From Laguncularia racemosa (taxonomy: Eukaryota; Streptophyta; Magnoliopsida; Myrtales; Combretaceae), in assembly GCA_037954665.1 (NCBI GenBank), contig JBBMOL010000082.1, positions 124,001 to 188,000 of the forward strand: a stretch of 64,000 nt of DNA. The letters run 5' to 3'. The translations under genes and the position numbers were made by a program. The notes under the pieces were generated by a model. The model was not told the origin of the DNA. It did no database searches and saw only the letters and a program-made list of their open reading frames with translations. Below, piece after piece: positions 22,194-32,277 of this stretch. Position 1 is the stretch's first letter; each line of letters starts with the position of its first letter.

Positions 22194-23191
22194 TGATGGG
22201 AAAATTTCTAACACCATCGACACTTTCAGAACTCGATTTGGATGATGATCCAAATCACTCATATTTTATGTAATTTCTTTTCATCTAATAAGTATTTCAA
22301 AAATAATCTTACAGGTACAATAATAATTCTCCATGGGATGCCAATATGTCCTACACTAGTCGATGGACACAGGACATCTTCAGAATTACAATCAAACATC
22401 CGCTGCGATTGTTTCCACTCTGAAGCATTGGCTCATGAAGACTTATGATATTTTGTACTTTGTAGTTTTTTTATGAACTATTTTATGTTGTATTTTATTT
22501 TGGGACACTTTCATTTTATTGTAATTTTCATTTAGGACTAGCCACCTTAAAAGTGGCAAACTTGTAATTTTGACCATTTTCTAACCTTAGGAGTAGTAAG
22601 TATAAATACTTGCTTATAGTAGGGTTTGAGGAGGCCATTTTGCATATTTGAAACATACACTTTACGTGTGGGAATTAGGGTTCATCTTAGTTCATTTTCT
22701 CTTTTCAATTTCAATCCCAAGAATTGGAATTGCGGCGAGTGCAACAAGGGGAAATTGTAAGTCATATCAATTCCTTCTTTGTTGTTTTTCATTTCATCTC
22801 TAGTGAATCATATCTAGGGTTGAATTGGAAGTTTCTTGGTCAGATTTTTTATTGCATTTGTGATAATTATCTTGTTTAAGGTTGATTACTTTAGTACTTG
22901 ATCTTACCATCACATTAGTGGCGTGAATTTGTGCTTGTGTTGGAAGAGAATATATCACAGTTTGGTGCTTTCTTCTTTATCCATTTCACATGGAATTCAC
23001 TTGATTTTAATGTTATTTAGTGAAGTTAATCATTATTGGATGTTAATTGTATCTTTGAACCTTTGGATTGCATCAAATTTCCATTAGGGTTCATGCAAAT
23101 TCCATGTCTAGTGGACCGGTTTTGTAAGTGAATTGAGGATTGTTTTCTTTGATTCATTTGATTATGCTTAGACTTGGTTTTGAGCACATCA
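22194..23191 (+). repeat. TE-F 5' LTR
   Basis: 998 bp, from TGATGGGAAAATTTC to GAGCACATCA. It contains the hairpin GCCACCTTAAAAGTGGC at 22541-22557 and a TATA box TATAAATA at 22601-22608. S1 is a solo LTR of the same family in the opposite orientation. Confidence 0.92.
22601..22608 (+). promoter_or_regulatory. TATA box of the TE-F LTR
   Basis: TATAAATA within AAGTATAAATACTTG, a near-palindrome also seen in TE-B and S1. It lies 44 bp after the conserved hairpin and is the likely start point of element transcription. Confidence 0.55.
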
Positions 23192-23196
23192 TCTTT

Positions 23197-23208
23197 TGGT
23201 ATCAGAGC
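23197..23208 (+). other. TE-F primer-binding site
   Basis: TGGTATCAGAGC, five bases after the 5' LTR end. Met-type PBS, a perfect match to the common plant form. Confidence 0.88.
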
Positions 23209-24283
23209 ACAAGTTAAGAGAAGGGATTAAGTGTTGGTTGAATTCTTGATCATCACGCTCAATTAGGGTTCTTCATATTGTGAACCGAAATTGTGTATTG
23301 TAAATTGAGCTGTGAAATTGTCTTGATTGAGAATTGAATTTGTTGCTTGTTGAAGTTGAATTAAAGGGCTTGTTGTAGCTTCTTGTGGTTGATCATTTTC
23401 GTGGAAGGGAAGAAGAGTAGAAGTGTGTTATTAATTCAAATTTTCGAACTTGAAATTTGCCCATTCATACCGTGATTGACTTGTTGTTTGAAGAAGCTTG
23501 TGGAGTGTGTTGTGTGAATCCTTTATGCAATTCGGAATTGGAGGAGTGTAATTTTCCAGATTTGCATTGTGTGGATAGTAGGGAATCTATTTGAATTCAA
23601 ACACATCAATTAAGTTGAGGAGTTAATGAGTGTTTGTTTGAATTTGAAAATCATTTCTTACCAATTGTGGAAGGGTTGCAATTAGTGAAGTGATTGAATT
23701 TCAAATTTGAATTGCTGCTTATTTGTGTAAAGTTGCGGTTAGAACTTGTGTAAAGTGGAGTACATTTTGTTATTATTGCCGTGGAAGTGGAGTGCATTTG
23801 TTGTTGTTGCCGTTTGTTATTATTGCCGTGGAGGTGGAGTGCATTTTTGTGTTGTTGCCGTGGGATTTGTTTGTGAAGTGAGTGACTTGTGGAATTTGCG
23901 GAAAAATTGTTGCACCGTGATTTGAAAGGAGTGAGAAATATTATTGTTGTGGTGATTGAATTTGTTAAGCACCGTGTATAGAAAAGGTGTGTGTGTGTAG
24001 CATTGCATTTGTGTGCTAAGTAAATAGTGTGTGTGTTGATTAAAAAGGGGATTGCAAATGTTGCATGTGGTGGTGAATTATAGAAGTGTTGTGCCGTGAT
24101 GTGTTAATGTGTTGTGAAGAAGAGTGCTACATGTGGATTGTAATAGCATACTTGTGAAGTTAAGTGGAGTTGTTTGTTTTCCTTTTATAGTGGCTATTGT
24201 GTGGTGCTAAAGGAAGTGTGGTTGTGAGGTGTGCTCCTTTGCTTCAAATTGTCTTTAAGGTTCAATATACTGAGTCTACAACT
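23209..24283 (+). other. TE-F 5' leader, GT-rich
   Basis: About 1.1 kb without a convincing frame. It is rich in TGTG and TTG, and the segment GTTATTATTGCCGTGGAAGT is repeated in altered form between 23768 and 23860. Comparable GT-rich leaders are found in TE-G and TE-K. Confidence 0.6.
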
Positions 24284-26175
24284 ATGTCAAATGATAGCGT
24301 GAATGGGGGAATTGGCGATGAAGCCAATAGTCAAGTTGGTGGAGGTCAGGGTCATAATGTTACAGGTAGGAAGACTTTGGAAGAACAGCTCCAAGATCTC
24401 ACTACCATAGTTTCTACTCTAGTAACTAGGATTGATAGAATGACATTACCACAACCACTAGTGATAAACCATTAGACACCACCTCGGGTAGCTCCATAGA
24501 ATCCTCATCGAGATATTGTAGTGGGAGATGGAAATCTGAATAGAAGGATGGGTGAGGAGCATCTTCCATACAGCAAAGAAAGGGATGACAATTTTGGGGC
24601 TAATCTATATCAAAATAGGGATTTCAGGCCGCCTCAGGGCTTAGAGTATGTGAAACTGCAGATGCCTTCTTATGATGGCAAGGGATCAACTGATGATTAT
24701 TTAGATTGGGAGGATAAGGTTGAGGGTCTCTTTGAATGTTATGAGATCGATGATAATACCAGGGTCTGATTGGCTGCTATCGAGTTTACAGGGTACACTG
24801 CATTATGGTGGAAGAATCTGATTATCAGCAGGCGTAGGGATGGAGAGGCTGAGATTTAGACATAGAGGGATATGAAAAGGGTATTGAGAAAAAGGTTCAT
24901 TCCTGAGCACTACAAACAGGAACTGTTTATGCGACTGCAGACCTTAAGGCAGGGAGGCAAGACAGTGGATGATTATGTGCAGGAATTTGAAACCTTCATG
25001 ATTAGGTGTGGGTCCGTTGAACTTCCAAAATAAACCGTAGCACGCTTCGTCTCAAGCTTAAAATATGAAATAGCGTGTGTTGTTGAGCTGCAACGCTATA
25101 GTACACTTGATGAGGCTATTCAGTTGGCCTTGAAAGTGGAGAGACAGAGGAGGTCTAATTTGTTTAGGGCTCCGAGCAGTAGGCCCAATGCCATTACTAG
25201 ACCCATATCAGTTGACGGTCGATCAGGGGGAACAAAAGCGGTAGGTGAGGCAGTGAAAGCAGTAGACAAAACTACCCCAAATACTATTAGAGAAAATTTA
25301 CCTACTGGGAAGGGTAAAGAGGTAATAACACCAGATGTGAGGCAAACTGTTCCCAAATCTACTAGTGGAAAGGTACGCCAGATCAAGTGCTTTAAATGCA
25401 TGGGATTTGGGCATATGGCAGCATAGTGTCCAAATAAGAGGGTGATGACTGTTATGGAGGGCATTGGGGAGGATGTTGAGGATGACAATGAACAGATTGA
25501 ACCTACAGATTTACCAACGGCACTGTAGGAGTATTATGATGACCAGGCTGCAGACGCACATGAGGATCATACAGGTGAACAATATCTACCTATTAATGTG
25601 TTATGCAGGGTTCTAACTATATCTCTTGATACTAGAGACATTTAGAGGGAGAACATATTTCACACCTCTTGTAGAATCAGAGGTAACCTTTGTGTACTCA
25701 TCATTGATAGTGATAGTTGCACGAATGTTATATCTACTGCACTGGTAGACAAATTACATATGTCTACTATTCCACATTCTAGCCCTTATAACTTGCATTG
25801 GCTGGATAATCAAGGTAGTATGTATGTTACACTTAGGGCAAAGGTTCCTGTGAATATTGAGCAGAAATATCATGATGAGATCCTGTATGATGTAGTACCT
25901 ATGCATGCATTCCATTTGCTATTGGGTCGGCCTTAGTTGTTTGATCGGCAAGTGTTACATGATGGGTTTAGAAATACCTACATATTCAGCAAGGGCGAAT
26001 CTTGCATAGTTCTGTCGCCAATGACTCCATCTGAGGTACATGGGTTTCAGGAACAGATCAGAATTACATCCACTATATTTGATAGCTAGAAGAGTAGGAC
26101 AATAGAGACATTAGGGTTCAGTTCCAAAACTGATCCGCTAGATTTGAGGGCAAATCTTTTAGAAGCCCGAGGAGA
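24284..26175 (+). pseudogene. TE-F gag-protease frame with stop codons
   Basis: Gag packages element RNA; the protease matures the polyprotein. Translation from the ATG at 24284 (MSNDSVNGGIGDEANSQV) stays in one frame for about 630 codons to the PPT with no indel. It passes the capsid region (GLEYVKLQMPSYDGKGS, TALWWKNLIISRRRDGE, RLQTLRQGGKTVDDYVQEF), the zinc knuckle CFKCMGFGHMAA-stop-CPN (25388-25434) and the protease. The protease active site reads IIDSDSCTN instead of IIDGGSCTN. About eleven stops interrupt it, mostly TAG at positions where relatives have Gln or Trp. The frame ends in DLRANLLEARGDD. Confidence 0.88.
26161..26175 (+). other. TE-F polypurine tract
   Basis: AGAAGCCCGAGGAGA directly before the 3' LTR, identical to the tract of TE-B. 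Confidence 0.8.
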
Positions 26176-27171
26176 TGATGGGAAAATTTCTGACACCATC
26201 GACACTTTCAGAACTCGATTTGGATGATGATCAAAATCACTCATATTTTATGTCATTTCTTTTCATCTAATAAGTATTTGAGAAATAATTTTACAGGTAT
26301 AATAATAATTCTCCATAGGATGCCAATATGTCATACACTAGTCGATGGACACGGGACATCTTCATAATTACAATCAAACATCCGTTGTGATTGTTTCCAC
26401 TCCGAAACGTTGGCTCACGAAGACTTATGATATTTTGTACTTTGTAATTTTTTTATGAACTATTTTATGTTGTATTTTCTTTTGGGACACTTTCATTTTA
26501 TTGTAATTTTCATTTAGGACTAGCCACCTTAAAAGTGGCAAACTTGTAATTTTGACCATTTTCTAACCCTATGAGTAGCAAGTATAAATACTTGCTTATA
26601 GTAGGGTTTTAGGAGGCCATTTTGCAGATTTTAAACATACACTTTATGTGTGGGAATTAGGGTTCATCCTAGTTCATTTTCTCTTATCAATTTCAATCCC
26701 AAGAATTGGAATTGCGGCGGGTGCAACAAGGGGAAATTGTGAGTCATATCAATTTTCTTTGTTGTTTTTCATTTCATCTCTAGTGAATCATATCTAGGGT
26801 TGAATTGGAAGTTTCTTGGTCAGATTTTTTATTGCATTTGTGATCAATTATCTTGTTTAAGGTTAATTACTTTAGTACTTGATCTAACCATCACATTGGT
26901 GGCGTGAATTTGTGCTTGTGTTGGAAGAGAATATATCATGGTTTGGTGCTTTCTTCTTCATCCATTTCACATGGAATTCACTTGATTTTATTGTTATTTA
27001 GTGAAGTTGATCATTATTGGATGTTAATTGTATCTTTGAACCTTTGGATTGCATCAAATTCCCATTAGGGTTCATGCAAATTCCATGTCTAGTGGACCGG
27101 TTTGTAAGTGAATTGAGGATTGTTTTCTTTCATTCATTTGATTCTGCTTGGACTTGGTTTTGAGCACATCA
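26176..27171 (+). repeat. TE-F 3' LTR
   Basis: 996 bp, closely similar to 22194-23191 with scattered substitutions and small indels. It ends GAGCACATCA and is followed by the TATCA duplication. Confidence 0.92.
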
Positions 27172-27176
27172 TATCA

Positions 27177-27430
27177 TCTCCTCGGGCCTAAAAAAGATTT
27201 GTCCTCAAATCTGGCAGATAAAATGCAGTAGAGACTCTGTTTTCTCCTAGTAATCCATCTAAAAAGTATTTTTGCAGAATCCCAATATCTGATATACTAC
27301 AAGGGGTGATTGTTTTCTCTCCTCCATTTCTAAAATGTATCTCATCTACAACACAAATAATGACCTATTGTCCACTGAGGTATCCCCTATCCCAACCCAT
27401 TTCACTGATATTGTTTCCTCCTTTTCTAAT
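27177..27430 (-). pseudogene. TE-E C-terminal tail (integrase-like remnant)
   Basis: On the minus strand this part reads from ISVKWVGIGDTSVDNRSLFV through a short connector into GENRVSTAFYLPDLRTNLF, ending at the PPT. The first part resembles the linker before RT (YLLQMRYILEMEE-like in TE-H). The last part resembles the end of TE-B integrase (GDYGVSTTF ... DLRANLLEARGD). RT, RNase H and the integrase core are missing between them. The equivalent segment is present in TE-H (45357-45610) and TE-I (50005-50270), so one old deletion is likely. Confidence 0.68.
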
Positions 27431-27790
27431 TCATCTATATGGTGCTGACCCTTATGGCCGTCTAATAGTTGGCTCAACCACTCATGGCCTTCGGAAACCT
27501 CTAATGATGGACACAAATGTCTTTGAACAGTCTGGCCCTCTAGTGATCTGCTCATATCACTCCGACCCTCGGTATCACCTGAAGGTTTACTCAACTGCTC
27601 ATAAGCCTCTAATATCTCTGAAGGTGAACACAACTGCCCTTGGACAGTTTTATCTTCTGCTGATCTGCTCATCTGACTCTATTCATCAGGATCCTTTGAA
27701 GGTTGGTACATCTGTGACTGACAAATTTTGTGCTCTAAGGGTTGGTTCAACTTCTCATGGCCCACTGATGGTCTACTGATTTGTTACTGA
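27431..27790 (-). repeat. Coding tandem repeat in the TE-E linker
   Basis: Imperfect tandem repeats of roughly 60-130 bp, visible on the plus strand as recurring CTCTGAAGGT, TGGCTCAAC and CTCATGGCC blocks. On the minus strand they translate to Gln/Glu-rich units such as PSEILEAYEQLSKPS and PSLEVSEGHEWLSQLLDGHK. They lie between protease and C-terminal tail. TE-B has only a short QQQINRPSE in this position. TE-H and TE-I carry similar arrays. Confidence 0.65.
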
Positions 27791-28269
27791 ACCCTTTGAA
27801 CCTCTGAAGGCGACATCGGATTCAGAATAATTCGTTTTCCTTCATTTTGGAATACATAAGTATTCCCGAAGCCATCATGTAAGACCCTCCTATCATATAA
27901 CCAAGGCCTGCTAAGCAATATATAGGATGTACATATAGGTAGAATATCACACTCGATTTCATCACAGTATTTATCTCCTACACTGAAAGGTGCCCTAGCT
28001 CTTTGGGTCACATGCAAACTCCCATGTTCATTAAGCCAATGTAATTTATACGGTTCAGGATGTGGAATAGTAGCAGGTTTTAGTTTCGATACTAACGATG
28101 CTACTACCACATTGGTACAACTACCACCATCGACTATAAAGATACATAAATTTCCTTGTACCCTACAAGAGGCATGGAACAAGTTTTTCCTTTGTTCTTC
28201 ATCCTTAGTAGCAGATGTAGTCAATGTTTGGTGCAATAAATTAGTATAATGAAACATCTCACTAGACAT
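27784..28269 (-). CDS. TE-E protease, open frame
   Basis: An aspartic protease of the clan's retropepsin type, open from the ATG at 28269 (MSSEMFHYTNLLHQ) to a stop at about 27784, roughly 161 codons. Motifs are EEQRKNLFHASCRVQG, the active-site segment FIVDGGSCTNVVVASL, SYILLSRPWLYDRRVLHDGF and IILNPMSPSEV at the end. This start matches the start of TE-B protease and aligns with the gag start MSND of relatives, so the protease is produced without gag. An upstream in-frame ATG at 28308 exists, but MSSEM is the conserved start. The frame has no breaks, although its family is otherwise decayed. Whether it is expressed is unknown. Confidence 0.72.
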   Translation of the reverse strand: MSSEMFHYTNLLHQTLTTSATKDEEQRKNLFHASCRVQGNLCIFIVDGGSCTNVVVASLVSKLKPATIPHPEPYKLHWLNEHGSLHVTQRARAPFSVGDKYCDEIECDILPICTSYILLSRPWLYDRRVLHDGFGNTYVFQNEGKRIILNPMSPSEVQRVQ

Positions 28270-30068
28270 GATTGTGTTCAAACCCAACAACACAATAATT
28301 ATCCTCACACTTCCACGTCCAAGTACACAACCAAGCTACAAGTGAAGTACACTCAACTACTTTCAAGTGGATAGAATTAAATTCAACGACAAGTGTTTAA
28401 GTAACTAGTTTAATTACTTTCACACTTTAATGACTTGTTTGAATTTTAAATTCTACTACTCAAAACCTTCCTTTCTTGTTAAGGTTTCACACTATAATAA
28501 ATCGCAAATTGTAGCACCTTAACACAAGCACAAATGCACAACTCCACCATCACAAAACTCCCTTGCTCACCGTTCCACCACCAATCACGCCACTAGCAAC
28601 AATTCTCTAATCAACACACACAAAACTACACCAAAAATACACACACACCCTTCATTAACTTTACAAAAATATAACACCACACACATACACTCCTCTTCAA
28701 GTTACGGTGCACTTTCCCCACTTCTACACAAATATCAAACTGTAACTCCAACAACAAAGGCAACTCAAATTTCAAATTCAAAATGAGTTCAATAATTGCA
28801 ATATTCCACAAATGGTAAGAGGTTTTTTCAAATTCAAAAGATACACAATTAACTATGACTTAATGTGTATTTGAGATTTCAAATTGACCTCTTAATGTAC
28901 ACTTTCAATTCTGATTTCAAATCTGAAAATAATAATTATGATTTCTCTAATTTCCGAAAATGCACACATTACACAATTCTACTTCACAATTGAAACACCA
29001 CTCATCCCCTTCATGGTTTACTATCCATGCACTACACTCTCACACTTTAGCCTCAATGTGCAGCACCTTTCTCCACACAACTTCCACAAATTCACACCGC
29101 TACACACACTTACACACAGAATAAGTCACACCACCACTCACTCTTACATACACAACTTCACTAATAATTTTTTTTTTTTTTACAATCACAACTCTACACA
29201 AAAACAACCTCGATGCACAACCTCCCCAATACAACACACACACAATACTTTAAGGTGTACAACGCACTCACACCGCCACTTACACAATACACACACGATG
29301 TACTAAATTCAAACAATAACATCAACAACACTCACGGTGCAACACCTTCTTCTCACCACATGTAACACAAACTTCATCAATTCACTACTCTTCTTCTCGG
29401 TAAGTTCAAGGACAACACGTTGCAAATTCTTCACTTCAAACACAATTCTAAATTGCATCTTATACAAAAGGCAGCAATTTAAATTTGAAAATCAAACCAC
29501 TTCACTAATTGCAACACTTCCTCATTTGGTAAAAAGTAATTTTCAAATTCAAACAAACACACATTAAATCCTTCACTCTTAATGCTTGTTTTGAAAATCA
29601 AATAACTTCCATTTTTCCACACTACTCAAATCTAGAAATTGTAAATTGTTCTCCCTAATTCCAAATTCACAAAGGTCACACTTCTCTTTTCACCACAAAA
29701 TATTGTATTTCCAATTCCACAATCAAACACTAGGACATAAAATTCTCACTCCCCTTCCCTTCATGGAAAAATCAATAACAAAGAAGCTATAATAAGATAT
29801 CCACTTTGCCACACACAACACTACAACACAGGACAAGGATTTCAAAACAACACTATTCTAGCCTTCAAATTTCACTTCCCTCAAATCATGACAATGATAC
29901 AAATAATATGGTAAGTACTGCACGTTCACAACAATTAACAACAAGAAAATCACTTCAACAACACAATTGAAAAAAATCAATTCTTCAATGTACAATTTTT
30001 CGGATCAAGGTAATAAGAACCCTAAATTTCCAAATTCCAAATTGCAAATCCCTCCTCTTAAACCTCAA
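28270..30068 (-). other. TE-E 5' leader
   Basis: About 1.8 kb between PBS and protease start. On the plus strand it is AC-rich (CACACA, ACTTCACA). Several long open frames appear on the opposite strand only because of low-complexity sequence. There is no gag and no zinc knuckle. Confidence 0.65.
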
Positions 30069-30080
30069 GCTTTGATACCA
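30069..30080 (-). other. TE-E primer-binding site (functional border)
   Basis: The minus strand reads TGGTATCAAAGC, five bases from the extended LTR end at 30086. A second copy of the same motif lies inside the LTR at 30245-30256. Confidence 0.8.
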
Positions 30081-30085
30081 AATTA

Positions 30086-32277
30086 TGATGTTCTCAAAAC
30101 CAAGATTAAGCACATGCAAAACCAATTTGAAAGACAATTAGACAATGTCAAACAAACTAGTTCAACAATTGCACAATTCCTCAATATTTATGAACCAATT
30201 CCCACAACAAGGATGTGACTAAGAATGAATCCAAGTATGATTATGCTTTGATACCAAATTATGATGTGCGTAAAAGGGATTTAAGCACAATCAAATGGAA
30301 TAAAAATTCAACCCTAAAAGCAATCCCCAATTCCGAATCAACAATTGGAGAGTTGTGTGAATTCCAAAGATATAAATGGATCTGGTGATGTGCTCAAAAC
30401 CACTTTCAAGCACAATCAAATGACTTAAGAAAAAAAATTCTCAAGTCTCATACAAACCGGTTCAATCAACTAGGAAATTGCGTGACCCTAATGGAACTTT
30501 GATGAAATCCAATGGTTCAAAGATTCAATTAACTTCCACTAATGATCAATTTCACTAATCAACAATAAGAAAAAGAGAATTACACGTGAAATGGATGAAA
30601 AAGACAAGCACAAAAACCGTGATCTCAAATCCTTCCAACAATTCCAATTCACGCCAATCACTAAAGAGCATTCAATCTCAATGAGCAATCAACCTTACAA
30701 GATGATTATCCACGAATTACAATCACCAATAAGTCCAAGAAAGATTCAATTCTACCCTAGATATGACTCACTAGAGAAAAAATGAACATACAACAAAGAT
30801 GAATCGATATGACTCACAATTCCCCTTTGTCGCACTCGCTACAATTCCAATTCTTGGGTTGAAATTGATAAGAGGTTTGAACTAAGGAAGAACCCTAATT
30901 CCACACGTGAAAGTGCTAGGTTATTTCTGCAAAATATGGCCTCCTCAAATCCCTCTTCTAAGAAAGTATTTATACTTGCTACTCCTAGGGTTAGAAAGTG
31001 GTTAAAATTACAAGTTTGTCACTTTTAAGGTGGCTAGTCTTAAATGAAAATTACAAGGAAATGAAAGTGTCCCAAAACCAAATACAATAAAAAATAGTTC
31101 ATAAAACAATTACAAAGTACAAAATATCATAAGTCTTCATGAACTAATGCCTCGGAATGGAAAACAATCGCAGCGGGTCTTTGATTGTCACCCTGAAAAT
31201 GTTCTGTGTCCATCAACTGTTGTAGGACATATTGGCATCCCATGGAGAATTATCATTGTACCTATAAGATTATTCTCAAATATTTACTAGAATAAAAAAA
31301 CATAAAGTAAAATATGAGTGACTTGGATCATCATCCAAATCGAGTTCTGAAAGTGTCGAAGGTGTCGAAAATTTTCCCATCATCTGGAATCAATAAACAA
31401 TGATCAAACCTCAATATATATACTAATCAAACTTAAATCAACACGTGAATATCAAGATTGAGCAGCAATAAAAACCGTGATTTCCTCTTAAGAAAAAGGC
31501 ATTCTACGTGAAACAATGATAGGTAAGTGTTGATGAATAACACTATGAAAGTAATCCAACACACTCAATTTATCTCACAATGATTTTGATGTAAATCTAA
31601 CCAAGAACTATCTCAATTCATCCATAGATATTACACACTAGAGAAGAAAAGAAATCACAACAAAATGAAATTGATATTACTCACAATTTCAATGTGTTGC
31701 ATTCGCCACAATTTCAACTCTTGGGATTGAAATTGATAAGAGTCTAATGACAATTAGGAGAACCCTAATCCTCATGAAAAAATGTATACTCCAATCTGAA
31801 AAATGGCCTCCTCAATCCTTACTTTAAGCAAGTATTTATACTTGCTCCCTTTAGGGTTAGAAAATGCATAAAATTACAATTATGCCACTTTTAAGGTGGT
31901 CGGTCCTAAAAAAAATTACAAGCAAATGAAAGTCTCCCAAAAGAAAGATTACAACATAAATAGTCTAAAGAAATAATTATAAATAAAAATAGTCTTCATC
32001 ATGCTAGCTCTTTCATAGGATTCGTCGGCTTAGCTCATCACCGGTTTAGGTCGGTCCATGGATAACCCACAAGCTGAGTCTTAGTGAGTTTGTCCATTGC
32101 CTTGTAAAATATGATAAGTGTGCTTGTTGGAATATATAATACATGAATAAGATAAAAGAGGTTAGTAAACAAATAATTCCAGGGTCGATTTGCTCAAAAT
32201 GGGCCCTCATCGCCAAGATTCGAAATCCTTTAGTTCTTGTCCTAATGATAGGTCTTGTTGGATTTTGATTCCTATCA
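30086..32277 (-). repeat. TE-E 5' LTR, interrupted by S1
   Basis: Without S1 and one TCTGG copy it is about 1190 bp, matching 21005-22193. Bases 30086-30261 are the U5 extension, with an internal PBS at 30245-30256 and the older border at 30262. It ends CCTATCA at 32277 and is followed by CACAT. Confidence 0.88.
30386..31382 (-). mobile_element. S1: solo LTR of the TE-F family
   Basis: 997 bp, reverse-oriented relative to TE-F but of the same family (CATGGAGAATTAT, the hairpin near 31018-31034, TTTTCCCATCA end). It is flanked by TCTGG at 30381-30385 and 31383-31387. No internal sequence remains, so it is a solo LTR, probably formed by LTR-LTR recombination. It lies inside the 5' LTR of TE-E. 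Confidence 0.92.

Larger units (their letters stand above)
22194..27171 (+). mobile_element. TE-F: gag-protease gypsy element without pol
   Basis: Plus-strand element with LTRs 22194-23191 and 26176-27171 (998 and 996 bp, TG...CA) and duplication TATCA at 22189-22193 and 27172-27176. The internal region is 3.0 kb: PBS, a GT-rich leader of about 1.1 kb, one gag-protease frame, and the PPT. RT, RNase H and integrase are missing; the frame passes from the protease end into a DLRANLLEARGDD tail that resembles the extreme C-terminus of integrase in TE-B. It is inserted exactly at the LTR/PPT border of TE-E. Confidence 0.92.
21005..32277 (-). mobile_element. TE-E: protease-only gypsy element, no gag or pol
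   Basis: Minus-strand element with LTRs 21005-22193 and 30086-32277 (the latter contains S1), and a perfect duplication CACAT at 21000-21004 and 32278-32282. The internal region is 27177-30085, because TE-F (22194-27171) sits exactly at the 3' LTR/PPT border. It encodes a protease with a complete open frame, a repeat-rich linker and a short integrase-like tail. Gag, RT, RNase H and most of integrase are absent. Its LTRs carry a 175-bp U5 extension with an internal PBS copy. Confidence 0.9.

Noticed and set aside
24284..26175. TAG as a reassigned sense codon for Gln.
   Set aside because: TE-C and TE-B use ordinary CAG and CAA codons and normal stops. The changes fit C-to-T decay in silenced repeats.
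27306..27779. The 157-codon plus-strand frame over the TE-E linker.
   Set aside because: It is antisense to the repeat-rich linker, which has the meaningful reading on the minus strand.
28938..29567. Long plus-strand frames rich in His, Thr and Asn in the leaders of TE-E, TE-H and TE-I (also 46701-47583 and 51680-51982).
   Set aside because: They are antisense to the elements and come from AC-rich low-complexity sequence; no domain is recognisable.
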